The position numbers were made by a program, and so were the translations under genes. From CBFGTV01 sp965652145 (GTDB lineage: Bacteria > Bacillota > Clostridia > Peptostreptococcales > Natronincolaceae): a DNA stretch of 25,420 bases. Within the stretch, counting starts at the first letter, position 1; the number at the start of each line of letters is the position of its first letter. This document shows positions 8,279 through 16,034 of this stretch, piece by piece. The notes under the pieces were generated by a model, which worked only from the letters and a program-made list of their open reading frames with translations, was not told the DNA's origin and did no database searches. The DNA is taken from positions 1-25,420 of the forward strand of contig CBFGTV010000048.1 in the NCBI GenBank assembly GCA_965652145.1, written 5' to 3'.

Positions 8279-8501
8279 GTGGATAACCTCCCCGGCAATT
8301 ATAGAGATAAAAAAGATAAAAATATAGTAGTAATAGTAATAGGGCCTGTTAATTTGTGTATAAGGGCCTAAGATGCTGTCAGGCATGGCCAAGTAAGCTG
8401 TGAATAATATGTTAATACGCTGCACCTATTTATCCACATAATCAAATCCCTTAAAGGATTTTCATAGTATCAACAGGCTATTCACAAAATAATGTGCACA
8501 A
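8278..8501. other. oriC: dnaA-dnaN intergenic part of oriC with DnaA boxes and DnaA-trio unwinding element
   Basis: Boxes matching TTATnCACA: 8430-8438 (plus, TTATCCACA), 8399-8407 (minus, TTATTCACA), 8355-8363 (minus, TTATACACA) and 8278-8286 (minus, TTATCCACA). One-mismatch boxes are at 8478-8486 and 8493-8501. Beside the 8355 box lies a GC cluster (GGGCC, 8342-8346). Reading the plus strand 3' to 5' from 8342 then gives six triplets GAT-AAT-GAT-AAT-GAT-GAT (8325-8342), followed by AT-rich sequence to 8301. This DnaA box, GC cluster, DnaA-trio order is the basal unwinding system described in Bacillus subtilis, in the same place between dnaA and dnaN and in the same orientation. Melting itself is inferred. 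Confidence 0.85.
8325..8342 (+). promoter_or_regulatory. DnaA-trio array (six triplets)
   Basis: Six consecutive 3'-[G/A]AT-5' triplets on the plus strand, 12 bases from the TTATACACA box at 8355-8363. DnaA is known to spread as a filament along such triplets on a single strand to open the duplex. Confidence 0.8.
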
Positions 8502-9845
8502 TTATAAATCCCCTTTCAGGTCTTTAATGATTGATTCCACCAGTTCCTTTAAGTTGGCATCTGCCTTGATGTCATTAACAATCTTTTCATGGGCATGCAT
8601 AACCGTTGTATGGTCTCTTCCACCAAATTCTTCCCCAATTTTAGGCAGGGAAAGGTCAGTCAATTCCCTTGTAATATACATGGCAATTTGTCTTGGGTAA
8701 GCAATGGCCCGAGTTCTTTTTTTGGAATCAAAATCCTCCAGTTTAATGTTGAATCTTTTAGAGACAACCTCTTTAATTAAAGGGATATTCAGCTGCTTTG
8801 GCTTGGAAGAAAAGATTTCCTTCAGGGCTTCACTGGCCAAATCAACTGTAATATCACTATTGGTTAAGGATGAATAGGCCACAATTCTGATTAAAGCCCC
8901 TTCCAGCTCACGTATATTGGCCTGGATTTTCTTTGCAATATAGATGGTAACTTCATTGGGAACATCGATATTCTCCATTTGAGCTTTTTTACGAAGGATT
9001 GCAATTCTCGTTTCAAAATCCGGTGCTTGAATATCTGTAATCAGACCCCACTCAAAGCGTGACCTTAAGCGATCTTCGAGGGTTGGAATTTCCTTGGGGG
9101 GACGATCACTGGAAATAATAATTTGCTTATTTGATTCATGCAAGGCATTAAAGGTATGGAAAAATTCCTCCTGGGTTCGCTCTTTCCCGGCAATGAATTG
9201 TATATCATCTACCAATAATACATCGACATTACGGTAACGATTGCGAAATTCAACGTTTCTGTCGTCTCTGATGGAATTAATTAGTTCATTAGTAAAGGTT
9301 TCTGAGGAAACGTAGGCTACCCTGACCTTTGGATCATTTTCCAATATGTAATGACCTATGGCATGCATTAAATGGGTTTTACCCAATCCAACGCCTCCAT
9401 AAATAAAGAGTGGGTTATATGCCTTGGCAGGTGCTTCAGCCACAGCCACAGAAGCTGCATGGGCAAAACGGTTACTATTACCAATAACAAAGGTATCAAA
9501 GGTATACTTAGGATTAAGATTGGTAGAAGAAATTGTAGGGTCTAACAACTTCTTTTGTTTTGTCTGCTCCTTTTTCAAGTTCTTAACGTTTTCTTCTGTT
9601 GGAACGATAAAGGACACTTCAAATTTTTTAGAAGTTACCTGCTTGATGGCATTGTCAATCAGTGTTGCATAACGAGTGTTTAGAATACCCTTGGTAAAGT
9701 CATTTGGAACGGCCAGTATAATTTGATTTTCATCCATTGAAATGGGTTCGATTGTTTTAATCCAAGTATTAAAGCTAACCTCTGTCAATTCAGACCTAAT
9801 AATGTTTTGCGTTTTATCCCAAATTTCAGATAGGTTGTCCAGCAT
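8502..9845 (-). CDS. dnaA: Chromosomal replication initiator protein DnaA
   Basis: DnaA is the AAA+ ATPase that binds DnaA boxes and opens oriC. The 447 residues show domain I (about 1-80, helicase and regulator contact), a linker rich in Lys/Gln, domain III with Walker A GGVGLGKT at 150-157 and Walker B 'VLLVDDIQF' at 209-217, and domain IV with the helix-turn-helix signature GGRDHTTVMHAHEKI near the C-terminus that reads the box. Length is typical of Firmicutes. The ATG is preceded by AGGGGGC at about eight bases. DnaA-box clusters lie on both sides of the gene, so it is very likely autoregulated by its own product; I could not assign its promoter with confidence. Confidence 0.98.
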   Translation of the reverse strand: MLDNLSEIWDKTQNIIRSELTEVSFNTWIKTIEPISMDENQIILAVPNDFTKGILNTRYATLIDNAIKQVTSKKFEVSFIVPTEENVKNLKKEQTKQKKLLDPTISSTNLNPKYTFDTFVIGNSNRFAHAASVAVAEAPAKAYNPLFIYGGVGLGKTHLMHAIGHYILENDPKVRVAYVSSETFTNELINSIRDDRNVEFRNRYRNVDVLLVDDIQFIAGKERTQEEFFHTFNALHESNKQIIISSDRPPKEIPTLEDRLRSRFEWGLITDIQAPDFETRIAILRKKAQMENIDVPNEVTIYIAKKIQANIRELEGALIRIVAYSSLTNSDITVDLASEALKEIFSSKPKQLNIPLIKEVVSKRFNIKLEDFDSKKRTRAIAYPRQIAMYITRELTDLSLPKIGEEFGGRDHTTVMHAHEKIVNDIKADANLKELVESIIKDLKGDL

Positions 9846-9956
9846 AAAACAGCCCCCTAACTGCTGATATATATTTTAAAAAATTATGGACAATAATAGT
9901 AAGATGAGTGAATTGAATCACTTAGGAAATAAAAATTCATGTTTTTATCCTCAATC

Positions 9957-10337
9957 TTATCCACATAAAGGGAAAAATTAAGAAAAAATTAATGATAAAA
10001 AAGATAGACCATGTTATAAACAATAATGATTAAATTAATGTGGATAATTTGTGATTAATGGGGTCTATTTCATTATATAAAATAGTTATCAACAATAGCA
10101 ATGATTATTTTTATGCACAAAAAAAAATAGATGTGCAGATACATAATTATTTATAATCTGGGAAAATTCTAAGTTATGCACAAAGCTATCCACATAATGT
10201 GTATAAATGTGATTAATGTTAATAGTTTTTAAAAAGTTATCAACAAGCATTAATATAATATCAAATTATATCGGGGTTTTCAACAAAATTTAAAAAATAT
10301 CCACAAAAAAAAACTTTACACAACAGATTTATCCACA
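9957..10337. other. oriC: Upstream part of oriC (DnaA-box cluster)
   Basis: The 644-base spacer between dnaA and rpmH is very AT-rich and holds no gene. Boxes matching TTATnCACA are at 9957-9965 (plus), 10039-10047 (minus), 10111-10119 (plus, TTATGCACA), 10174-10182 (plus, TTATGCACA) and 10329-10337 (plus). One-mismatch boxes are at 10086-10094 and 10237-10245 (both TTATCAACA), 10186-10194 (CTATCCACA) and 10297-10305 (ATATCCACA). Most point the same way. With the dnaA-dnaN cluster this makes a bipartite origin of the Bacillus kind. Gene orientation flips across it, as expected at the start of bidirectional replication. Confidence 0.88.
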
Positions 10338-10357
10338 GATTCCAAATTGCTTTTATC

Positions 10358-10386
10358 TTGACAGCCCTTATCAATATCGTTATAAT
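10358..10386 (+). promoter_or_regulatory. Consensus sigma-A promoter of rpmH
   Basis: TTGACA (10358-10363), 17 bases, TATAAT (10381-10386): a perfect match in both hexamers and in spacing. It lies 20 bases after the last DnaA box of the origin and gives a leader of about 95 bases before rpmH. Confidence 0.92.
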
Positions 10387-10423
10387 CTATTTGTGTCAAT
10401 ATTTTTAGGTACTCTTTAGGCAG

Positions 10424-10472
10424 TATTATATTGAATATTATATTGATTAGATAGAAGTACTGATTAGTACTT
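10424..10472 (+). promoter_or_regulatory. rpmH leader: tandem 11-mer and hairpin before the ribosome site
   Basis: The leader holds two copies of TATTATATTGA (10424-10434, 10436-10446; 12-base period) and a perfect 7-bp hairpin AAGTACT/AGTACTT (10455-10461 with 10466-10472, loop GATT) ending one to two bases before the AAGGGGGTG ribosome site. This could shape translation of L34; no known riboswitch or leader family is recognised. Confidence 0.4.
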
Positions 10473-10489
10473 TGAAGGGGGTGTTTTTC

Positions 10490-10624
10490 GTGAAAAGAAC
10501 CTATCAGCCTAAGAAAAGACAAAGAAGTAAGGAACATGGCTTCAGAAAAAGAATGAGTACAAAGAATGGTAGAAACGTTTTAAAAAGACGTAGACTAAGA
10601 GGCAGAAAGAGATTGACTGCATAA
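10490..10624 (+). CDS. rpmH: 50S ribosomal protein L34
   Basis: A 44-residue, highly basic protein with the L34 pattern MKRTYQPKKRQRSKEHGF, RMSTKNGR and a C-terminal RRRLRGRKRLTA. L34 is a late-assembling protein of the large ribosomal subunit. Translation starts at GTG with GGGGGTG about seven bases upstream. Its position between oriC and rnpA is almost universal in bacteria. It is driven by a perfect sigma-A promoter and followed by a small hairpin with a T-run before rnpA. Confidence 0.97.
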   Translation: MKRTYQPKKRQRSKEHGFRKRMSTKNGRNVLKRRRLRGRKRLTA

Positions 10625-10625
10625 G

Positions 10626-10647
10626 GGCCGCACTATGTGGCCTTTTT
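10626..10647 (+). terminator. Small terminator/attenuator between rpmH and rnpA
   Basis: GGCCGCA (10626-10632) pairs with TGTGGCC (10636-10642), including one G-T pair, over a 3-base loop and is followed by TTTTT. It starts right after the rpmH stop and would let only part of transcription continue into rnpA. Confidence 0.65.
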
Positions 10648-10674
10648 CTGTAATTATGGGAGTTGGTAAAAAGA

Positions 10675-11007
10675 ATGAAGGCCAACAATTTCTTAAAAAA
10701 AGATCGCGAATTTAGAATCGTTTACAAGTCTGGAAAATCGATGGCCAATAAACTACTAATTATATATGTGGCGAACAATAGAAGCGATACGACTCGCGTT
10801 GGCTTTACTGTCTCAAAAAAGGTAGGAAAAAGCGTTGTTCGAAGCCGTGTGAAAAGACTGATGAAGGAAAGTTTTCGATTAAATCAAGAAGGTATTTCTA
10901 AAGGATACGATATTGTCTTTGTGGCCAGAGCTGGATGTAAGGAAGCTACATATAAAGAAATTGAAAGTGCAATGCTTCATTTATTCAGAAAAATGAGACT
11001 GCTTTAG
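10675..11007 (+). CDS. rnpA: Ribonuclease P protein component
   Basis: RnpA is the protein cofactor of RNase P, which with the RnpB RNA trims tRNA 5' leaders. The 110-residue protein shows the family features: N-terminal LKKDREFRIVYKSGKS, 'VGFTVSKKVGKSVVRSR' and the basic RNR-type motif R-x-R-x-K-R-L-M-K-E-x-F-R. The ATG at 10675 is chosen because homologues start with M-K-x-x-x-L-K-K; an in-frame TTG at 10663 directly abuts the GGGAG ribosome site and is too close, although the ATG lies about 12 bases from that site, slightly far. It forms the conserved rpmH-rnpA-yidD-yidC-jag series. Confidence 0.96.
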   Translation: MKANNFLKKDREFRIVYKSGKSMANKLLIIYVANNRSDTTRVGFTVSKKVGKSVVRSRVKRLMKESFRLNQEGISKGYDIVFVARAGCKEATYKEIESAMLHLFRKMRLL

Positions 11008-11035
11008 GTATTGATGGGTATGGAGTGATGAATGA

Positions 11036-11248
11036 ATGGCAAAAATTTGTATAGGGCTCCTTCGCTTCTATCAAAGAAGGATTTCTCCATTGAAAGGACA
11101 AACCTGTCGTTTTTATCCAACTTGCTCTACCTATAGTATAGAGGCATATCAGCACTATGGTTTTTTTAAAGGAACCTATTTAACCATTAGAAGAATTATC
11201 AGGTGTCATCCCTTTCATCCAGGAGGTTATGACCCATTAAAGAAATAA
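11036..11248 (+). CDS. yidD: Membrane protein insertion efficiency factor YidD
   Basis: A 70-residue protein with the full YidD pattern: RFYQRRISPLKG, the cysteine motif CRFYPTCSTYS, then 'YGFFKGTYLTIRRIIRCHPFHPGGYDP'-type C-terminus (residues about 41-67). It has a short amphipathic N-terminus thought to sit on the inner face of the membrane and to help YidC. GGAG lies ten bases before the ATG. It occupies its usual place between rnpA and yidC, 28 bases after the former and 23 before the latter. Confidence 0.95.
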   Translation: MAKICIGLLRFYQRRISPLKGQTCRFYPTCSTYSIEAYQHYGFFKGTYLTIRRIIRCHPFHPGGYDPLKK

Positions 11249-11271
11249 CTTGCGATTAGGGGGTTTTGAAT

Positions 11272-11934
11272 TTGAGTGCCTTGGCAAAACCGTTGGGTCT
11301 GTTGCTGAAAATGATATATGATATCATAGGCAATTATGGCTTATCAATTATTATATTTACGATACTAGTCAAACTATTGATGGTACCCTTAACCATTAAG
11401 CAAATGAAGTCAATGAAGGGAATTCAGGAAATTCAACCAAAGCTGAAGGAATTACAGGAAAAGTATAAAGATGATAAGGAAAAGCTCAATGTAAAAACAA
11501 TGGAGCTTTATCAGGAGTATAAGATTAACCCCTTTGGAGGCTGCTTGCCGCTTTTGATTCAATTTCCAATTCTAATTGGTCTGTTTGCTGTTTTAAGAGA
11601 GCCTGGTATTTATGTATTTGAATCGCAGGCTGCCTATGAGGCGATTAATACCGCTTTTTTATGGATGGCAAATTTAACTGATCCAGATCCATGGATTCTA
11701 CCAATTTTAGCAGGATTATTAACCTTTTTATCCAGCGTAACAATGGCAGGAGCCAATAAATCAGACCCATCTCAAAAAATGATGACTTACTTTTTCCCAA
11801 TTTTAATCTTCTGGTGGGGCCGGGGCTTCCCAGCAGGATTAAGTCTTTACTGGGTTGTAAGTAACGGATTTCAGGTAGTCCAACAATTAGTTCTTAAACG
11901 ACCTGTTGCAGGGACAAAGGAGGGTTCAAACTAA
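11272..11934 (+). CDS. yidC: Membrane protein insertase YidC/SpoIIIJ
   Basis: YidC inserts and folds membrane proteins, alone or with SecYEG. This is the short Clostridia-type form (220 residues): one segment at about 19-41, a basic cytoplasmic hairpin at 42-87 ('KQMKSMKGIQEIQPK'), then hydrophobic segments near 92-110, 142-160 and 172-206. The membrane-embedded positive residue, Arg in Bacillus SpoIIIJ, appears to be Lys34 (TILVKLLMVPLT). There is no clear lipoprotein signal peptide. TTG at 11272 is preferred because AGGGGG lies eight bases upstream; TTG at 11266 is too close to it. The jag start follows the stop by one base, so the pair is translationally linked. Confidence 0.94.
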   Translation: MSALAKPLGLLLKMIYDIIGNYGLSIIIFTILVKLLMVPLTIKQMKSMKGIQEIQPKLKELQEKYKDDKEKLNVKTMELYQEYKINPFGGCLPLLIQFPILIGLFAVLREPGIYVFESQAAYEAINTAFLWMANLTDPDPWILPILAGLLTFLSSVTMAGANKSDPSQKMMTYFFPILIFWWGRGFPAGLSLYWVVSNGFQVVQQLVLKRPVAGTKEGSN

Positions 11935-11935
11935 T

Positions 11936-12556
11936 ATGAACTTGATTGAAATCACCGGAAAAACTGTTGAGGAAGCTATTGAAGAGGGTCTTAAGGAATT
12001 AAAAAAAAATAAAGATCAGGTCAAAATAGAAATACTTGAAAAGCCAACAAAGGGTTTTTTAGGAATTATTGGCACGAAAATGGCTCGAGTAAGATTAACA
12101 GTCATCGATCATCCTGAGGAAGATGCAAAGAATTTTTTAATGGATGTAATGAAATCGATGGGGATTGAAGCATCAATTGAAGTTCAGTTAGTAAAGGATA
12201 GTTTAAATATTCAGTTAGAAGGACCCAATATGGGAGTGATCATCGGTCGCCGAGGTCAGACCTTAGATTCTCTGCAATATCTTGTTAGCCTAGTGGTGAA
12301 TAAAAATCGCGATAATTATTTAAAGGTATTCATTGATACAGAAAATTATCGGGAAAAGAGAGAAGAAACCTTAATCAGGCTGGCCAATAAAATGGCCCGA
12401 AAGGCTAAGAAAATAGGGAAAACCGTAATATTAGAGCCAATGAACCCCTATGAACGAAGAATTATTCACTCTGCTCTTCAGGGAAATCCCTATGTACAGA
12501 CCTACAGTGAAGGTGATGAGCCCTTTAGAAAGGTTGTCATTACACTGAAAAAATAG
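11936..12556 (+). CDS. jag: RNA-binding protein Jag/KhpB
   Basis: A 206-residue protein with three parts: Jag-N domain (1-50, ending KGFLGIIGTKMARV), a KH domain with GxxG loop GRRG at 104-107, and a C-terminal R3H domain with the R-x-x-x-H motif at Arg174/His178 in NPYERRIIHSAL. KhpB (Jag, EloR) binds RNA and in streptococci and lactobacilli influences cell elongation; it is usually encoded directly after yidC. The ATG at 11936 has AAGGAGG about 11 bases upstream and starts one base after the yidC stop; an in-frame ATG at 11906 would overlap yidC by 29 bases and gives a non-family N-terminus. A terminator follows. Confidence 0.95.
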   Translation: MNLIEITGKTVEEAIEEGLKELKKNKDQVKIEILEKPTKGFLGIIGTKMARVRLTVIDHPEEDAKNFLMDVMKSMGIEASIEVQLVKDSLNIQLEGPNMGVIIGRRGQTLDSLQYLVSLVVNKNRDNYLKVFIDTENYREKREETLIRLANKMARKAKKIGKTVILEPMNPYERRIIHSALQGNPYVQTYSEGDEPFRKVVITLKK

Positions 12557-12561
12557 AGTTG

Positions 12562-12586
12562 ACCCAGTATAGTTACTGGGTTTTTT
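12562..12586 (+). terminator. Rho-independent terminator after jag
   Basis: ACCCAGTA (12562-12569) and TACTGGGT (12574-12581) form an 8-bp stem with a 4-base loop followed by six T. It ends the rpmH-to-jag operon. Confidence 0.9.
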
Positions 12587-12644
12587 CTAATGTAGGGGGA
12601 AGATTTTTTAAAATAAGGAATTTGTAATGGAACTTGTATTATTT

Positions 12645-12653
12645 TGGTATAAT
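12645..12653 (+). promoter_or_regulatory. Probable extended -10 promoter of mnmE
   Basis: TGGTATAAT combines a perfect TATAAT with the extended TGn motif, 63 bases before the mnmE ATG and downstream of the jag terminator. No good -35 hexamer is present at 16-18 bases, which is common for extended -10 promoters. Confidence 0.6.
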
Positions 12654-12715
12654 AGGGATAATAAAAAGGCAGTTGCTTCAATTCAATTGAACAATACGAA
12701 TAGAGGTGTATTTTT

Positions 12716-14101
12716 ATGTTTCTTGATGATACAATTGCGGCCATTGCCACAGCCCCGGGGGAAGCTGGGATTGGTGTAATTAGAATTAGTGGGGAAAAGG
12801 CTTTAGAGGTAATTGATTTACTTTTTAAATCAGCCGGAGGAAAAAAATTAAGTGAGTTTTCACCAAGGCGTCTTACCTACGGGCATATTTTTGACCCTGT
12901 AAAGGGGGAAAAAATAGATGAGGTATTGGCTGTCTATATGAGTGCGCCAAATACCTACACAAAGGAAAATGTTGTGGAAATCAACTGCCACGGCGGTATG
13001 ATACCGGTAAAACGGATACTGGAGCTGATTTTGCGTCAGGGTATTAGGGCCGCAGACCCGGGGGAATTTACAAAGCGTGCCTTTTTAAACGGTAGAATTG
13101 ATTTAGCCCAGGCTGAAGCAGTTATGGATTTAATCAGTGCTAAAACCGAAAAGGGCTTTGATATTGCCCTGGATCAGCTGGAGGGGAGCTTGTCTAAAAG
13201 GGTTGAAGGATTTCGTAACCAGGTGTTAGAGCTGTTGGCCCATGTGGAGGTTTCTATTGATTTTTCAGAGGAGGACTTAGATGAAATTACCCTTGACTTG
13301 CTGCTGGAAAAGAGTATAGCCTTGGAAAAGGAAATGGAACAATTGCTTTTAACTGCAGATACAGGGAAAATATTAAGGGAGGGCTTGAGTACTGTAATTG
13401 TTGGAAAGCCCAATGTAGGAAAGTCTTCCTTGCTGAATGCCCTCTTGAGGGAATCGAGAGCCATTGTTACAGAAATACCCGGCACCACCAGGGATGTAAT
13501 AGAGGAGCAGCTTAATATTAGGGGAATTCCCTTAAAGCTAATTGATACTGCTGGAATTAGAGAAACAGAGGATATTGTTGAAAGAATAGGTGTTCAAAAA
13601 ACCAAGGAATTTTTTAATCGAGCCGATTTAGTTATTTTAATGCTGGATGCCTCGCGGGATTTAACCGAGGAGGATTTAGAAATTATCGAATTGATTAAGC
13701 ATAAAAGATCTATGGTTATTATCAATAAGACAGATTTACCCAATCAGGTTAATGAAGAAAAGATTCGACAGTTAATAGGGGAAAAGCCCATTATTAAGGT
13801 ATCATTATTGGAAAACCACGGCCTTGAAGCTATAGAAGGCTGTCTGGAGGAAATGGTCTTTCAAGGGCCCTTGAGGGCAAAGGATCATCTGTTGGTAACC
13901 AATGTAAGGCATAAAAATGCCCTTGAAAGGGCACTTAATAGCCTTCGGGAGGGAATTGAGGCCATTAGACAAAAGCTACCCATGGACTTTATCGAGGTTG
14001 ACTATAAAAACACCTGGAATTACCTTGGTGAAATAACCGGTGATACAGTGGGTGAGGATTTAATTGATCATATATTTAAGAACTTCTGTATTGGTAAATA
14101 G
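12716..14101 (+). CDS. mnmE: tRNA modification GTPase MnmE
   Basis: MnmE works with MnmG to add the (carboxymethyl)aminomethyl group to U34 of certain tRNAs, using tetrahydrofolate and potassium-activated GTP hydrolysis. The 461 residues show the N-terminal folate-binding domain (IAAIATAPGEAGIGVIRISG, residues 8-26), a helical domain, and the inserted G domain with G1 GKPNVGKS (230-237), G2 in TEIPGTTRD (252-260), G3 DTAG (277-280) and G4 NKTD. The C-terminus ends in the invariant FCIGK with its cysteine. Length matches the family. A GAGGTG ribosome site precedes the ATG, and mnmG follows by 46 bases. Confidence 0.98.
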   Translation: MFLDDTIAAIATAPGEAGIGVIRISGEKALEVIDLLFKSAGGKKLSEFSPRRLTYGHIFDPVKGEKIDEVLAVYMSAPNTYTKENVVEINCHGGMIPVKRILELILRQGIRAADPGEFTKRAFLNGRIDLAQAEAVMDLISAKTEKGFDIALDQLEGSLSKRVEGFRNQVLELLAHVEVSIDFSEEDLDEITLDLLLEKSIALEKEMEQLLLTADTGKILREGLSTVIVGKPNVGKSSLLNALLRESRAIVTEIPGTTRDVIEEQLNIRGIPLKLIDTAGIRETEDIVERIGVQKTKEFFNRADLVILMLDASRDLTEEDLEIIELIKHKRSMVIINKTDLPNQVNEEKIRQLIGEKPIIKVSLLENHGLEAIEGCLEEMVFQGPLRAKDHLLVTNVRHKNALERALNSLREGIEAIRQKLPMDFIEVDYKNTWNYLGEITGDTVGEDLIDHIFKNFCIGK

Positions 14102-14147
14102 ACTATGTTACAACAGTAATAATTAAAGATGGAGGAGAAACAATCAG

Positions 14148-16034
14148 ATGAAATATCTTGGAGGTTCGTATGATGTAATTGTCGTTGGAGGGGGACATGC
14201 AGGCTGTGAAGCAGCCCTGGCCGCAGCCAGGATGGGTCAGAATACCTTATTGCTAACCCTGACCCTGGATGCCATTGCCATGATGCCTTGTAATCCCTCG
14301 ATAGGTGGAACCGGTAAGGGTCACCTGGTGAAGGAGATTGATGCCCTGGGCGGAGAAATGGGAATTAACATTGATAAAGCCTTTATTCAAAGCAGAATGC
14401 TAAATACTGCAAAGGGACCGGCTGTTCATTCCCTTCGGGCCCAAGCAGATAAAAATAAATATCATTTAGAAATGAAAAAAACCATTGAATCGCAAAAAAA
14501 CTTAGATTTAGTTCAAGGGGAAGTAGTGGACCTGATTGTTGAGGATACCACCGTTAAAGGTGTGCTTTTAAGAACGGGAGCCCAGTATAACTCCAAGGCC
14601 GTTATACTGGCCACAGGGGTTTATTTAAAAAGCAAAATATTTATTGGTGAGGTTAACTATGAATCGGGGCCCAACGGGCTTTTCCCTGCCCAGTTTCTTT
14701 CGGAGCGTTTGAGGGCTTTGGGGTGCGATTTAAGGAGATTTAAAACCGGAACCCCTGCAAGAATCCATCGTGATACCATTGATTACGACAAAATGACAAT
14801 TCAACCTGGTGATGAAAGGGTTGTACCCTTTTCATTTATGAATGATTCTCTGGAAATAGAGCAACATCCCTGCTGGTTAACAAGAACAACTGAGAAAACC
14901 CATGAAATCATAATGAATAATCTGAACCGCTCTGCCTTTTATCGAGGAGATATGGAGGGGGTAGGACCCAGGTATTGTCCTTCTATAGAAGATAAGATTG
15001 TTCGCTTCAATGATAAGCCCTCACATCAGCTTTTTATTGAACCTGAGGGGCTAGATACTAAGGAAATGTACGTTCAGGGCATGTCAACCAGCCTGCCTGA
15101 AGAGGTACAGCAGCAAATGCTTAAATCGGTTATTGGCCTGGAAAATGTGAAAATGATGAGGCCGGCCTATGCCATTGAATATGACTGTATTAATCCTACC
15201 CAGCTCAAACCATCTTTAGAAACAAAGCATATTTCTTATCTATTTTGTGCAGGCCAATTTAATGGAACCTCTGGCTATGAGGAAGCGGCTGCCCAGGGTT
15301 TAATGGCAGGCATTAATGCGGTACTTAAAATTCAAGGAAAGGAGCCTTTTATTTTAGATCGTTCAGAGGCTTATATTGGTGTAATTATTGATGATTTGGT
15401 AACAAAGGGCACCAATGAACCCTATCGGATGATGACCTCAAGGGCAGAATACCGTTTGGTATTGAGACAGGATAATGCTGATTTGAGGTTGACAGAAAAA
15501 AGCTATCAATTAGGTCTGGCCTCAAAGGAAAGATATGATAGAATGACCTTGAAAAGACAAAAGATTGAAGAGGAAATGCAGCGATTAAAGAAAAAAACCG
15601 TATCACCCCAGGTGGCCAATTCCCTGTTGGAATCACTGAACAGTACGCCTCTAAAGGCAGGAATAAGCCTTTACGACCTGTTAAAACGCCCCGAAATTAA
15701 CTATAGCCATATTAGAAGGTTGGAGGAAAGGGAAGAGGCATTGTTGAGCGAGGCTGAAAAACAATGTGAAATCGTGATTAAATATGAAGGCTATATTGAA
15801 AAGCAAATGAGGCAGATTGATCAATTTAAGAAGCTGGAAAATAAACGTATTCCAGAGGACATAGATTTTAATAAAATTGATGGGTTAAGGTTGGAGGCAA
15901 GACAAAAGCTGACCAATATACGCCCCCTTTCTGTGGGTCAGGCCTCGAGAATATCAGGGGTTTCACCTGCTGATATTTCTGTATTGCTGGTATATTTAGA
16001 GCAAAGAAGAAGGCACAGGGGAGGGGAGAGCTAA
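14148..16034 (+). CDS. mnmG: tRNA uridine-5-carboxymethylaminomethyl modification enzyme MnmG
   Basis: MnmG (GidA) is the FAD- and NADH-dependent partner of MnmE. The 628-residue protein has the FAD-binding Rossmann motif GGGHAG at 14-19, the conserved MPCNPSIGGTGKG near 46-58, a second nucleotide-binding region ending ILATGVY, and GPRYCPSIEDK at 273-283. The two catalytically important cysteines of the E. coli enzyme (47 and 277) correspond to Cys48 and Cys277. The C-terminal helical domain, which binds MnmE and tRNA, runs to the end. GGAGGAG lies upstream of the ATG. The stop codon overlaps the rsmG start by one base (TAATG), implying coupled translation. Confidence 0.98.
   Translation: MKYLGGSYDVIVVGGGHAGCEAALAAARMGQNTLLLTLTLDAIAMMPCNPSIGGTGKGHLVKEIDALGGEMGINIDKAFIQSRMLNTAKGPAVHSLRAQADKNKYHLEMKKTIESQKNLDLVQGEVVDLIVEDTTVKGVLLRTGAQYNSKAVILATGVYLKSKIFIGEVNYESGPNGLFPAQFLSERLRALGCDLRRFKTGTPARIHRDTIDYDKMTIQPGDERVVPFSFMNDSLEIEQHPCWLTRTTEKTHEIIMNNLNRSAFYRGDMEGVGPRYCPSIEDKIVRFNDKPSHQLFIEPEGLDTKEMYVQGMSTSLPEEVQQQMLKSVIGLENVKMMRPAYAIEYDCINPTQLKPSLETKHISYLFCAGQFNGTSGYEEAAAQGLMAGINAVLKIQGKEPFILDRSEAYIGVIIDDLVTKGTNEPYRMMTSRAEYRLVLRQDNADLRLTEKSYQLGLASKERYDRMTLKRQKIEEEMQRLKKKTVSPQVANSLLESLNSTPLKAGISLYDLLKRPEINYSHIRRLEEREEALLSEAEKQCEIVIKYEGYIEKQMRQIDQFKKLENKRIPEDIDFNKIDGLRLEARQKLTNIRPLSVGQASRISGVSPADISVLLVYLEQRRRHRGGES

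Noticed and set aside
8279..8425. In-phase upstream extension of dnaN to 8425
   Set aside because: The extension encodes a tyrosine run and low-complexity sequence, has no ribosome site, and coincides with the DnaA-trio and DnaA boxes. The ATG at 8278 has GGGGAGG and matches the normal DnaN start.
10316..10537. 73-codon open frame on the minus strand across the origin edge
   Set aside because: It runs antisense through rpmH, its promoter and a DnaA box, with no recognisable protein features or ribosome site.
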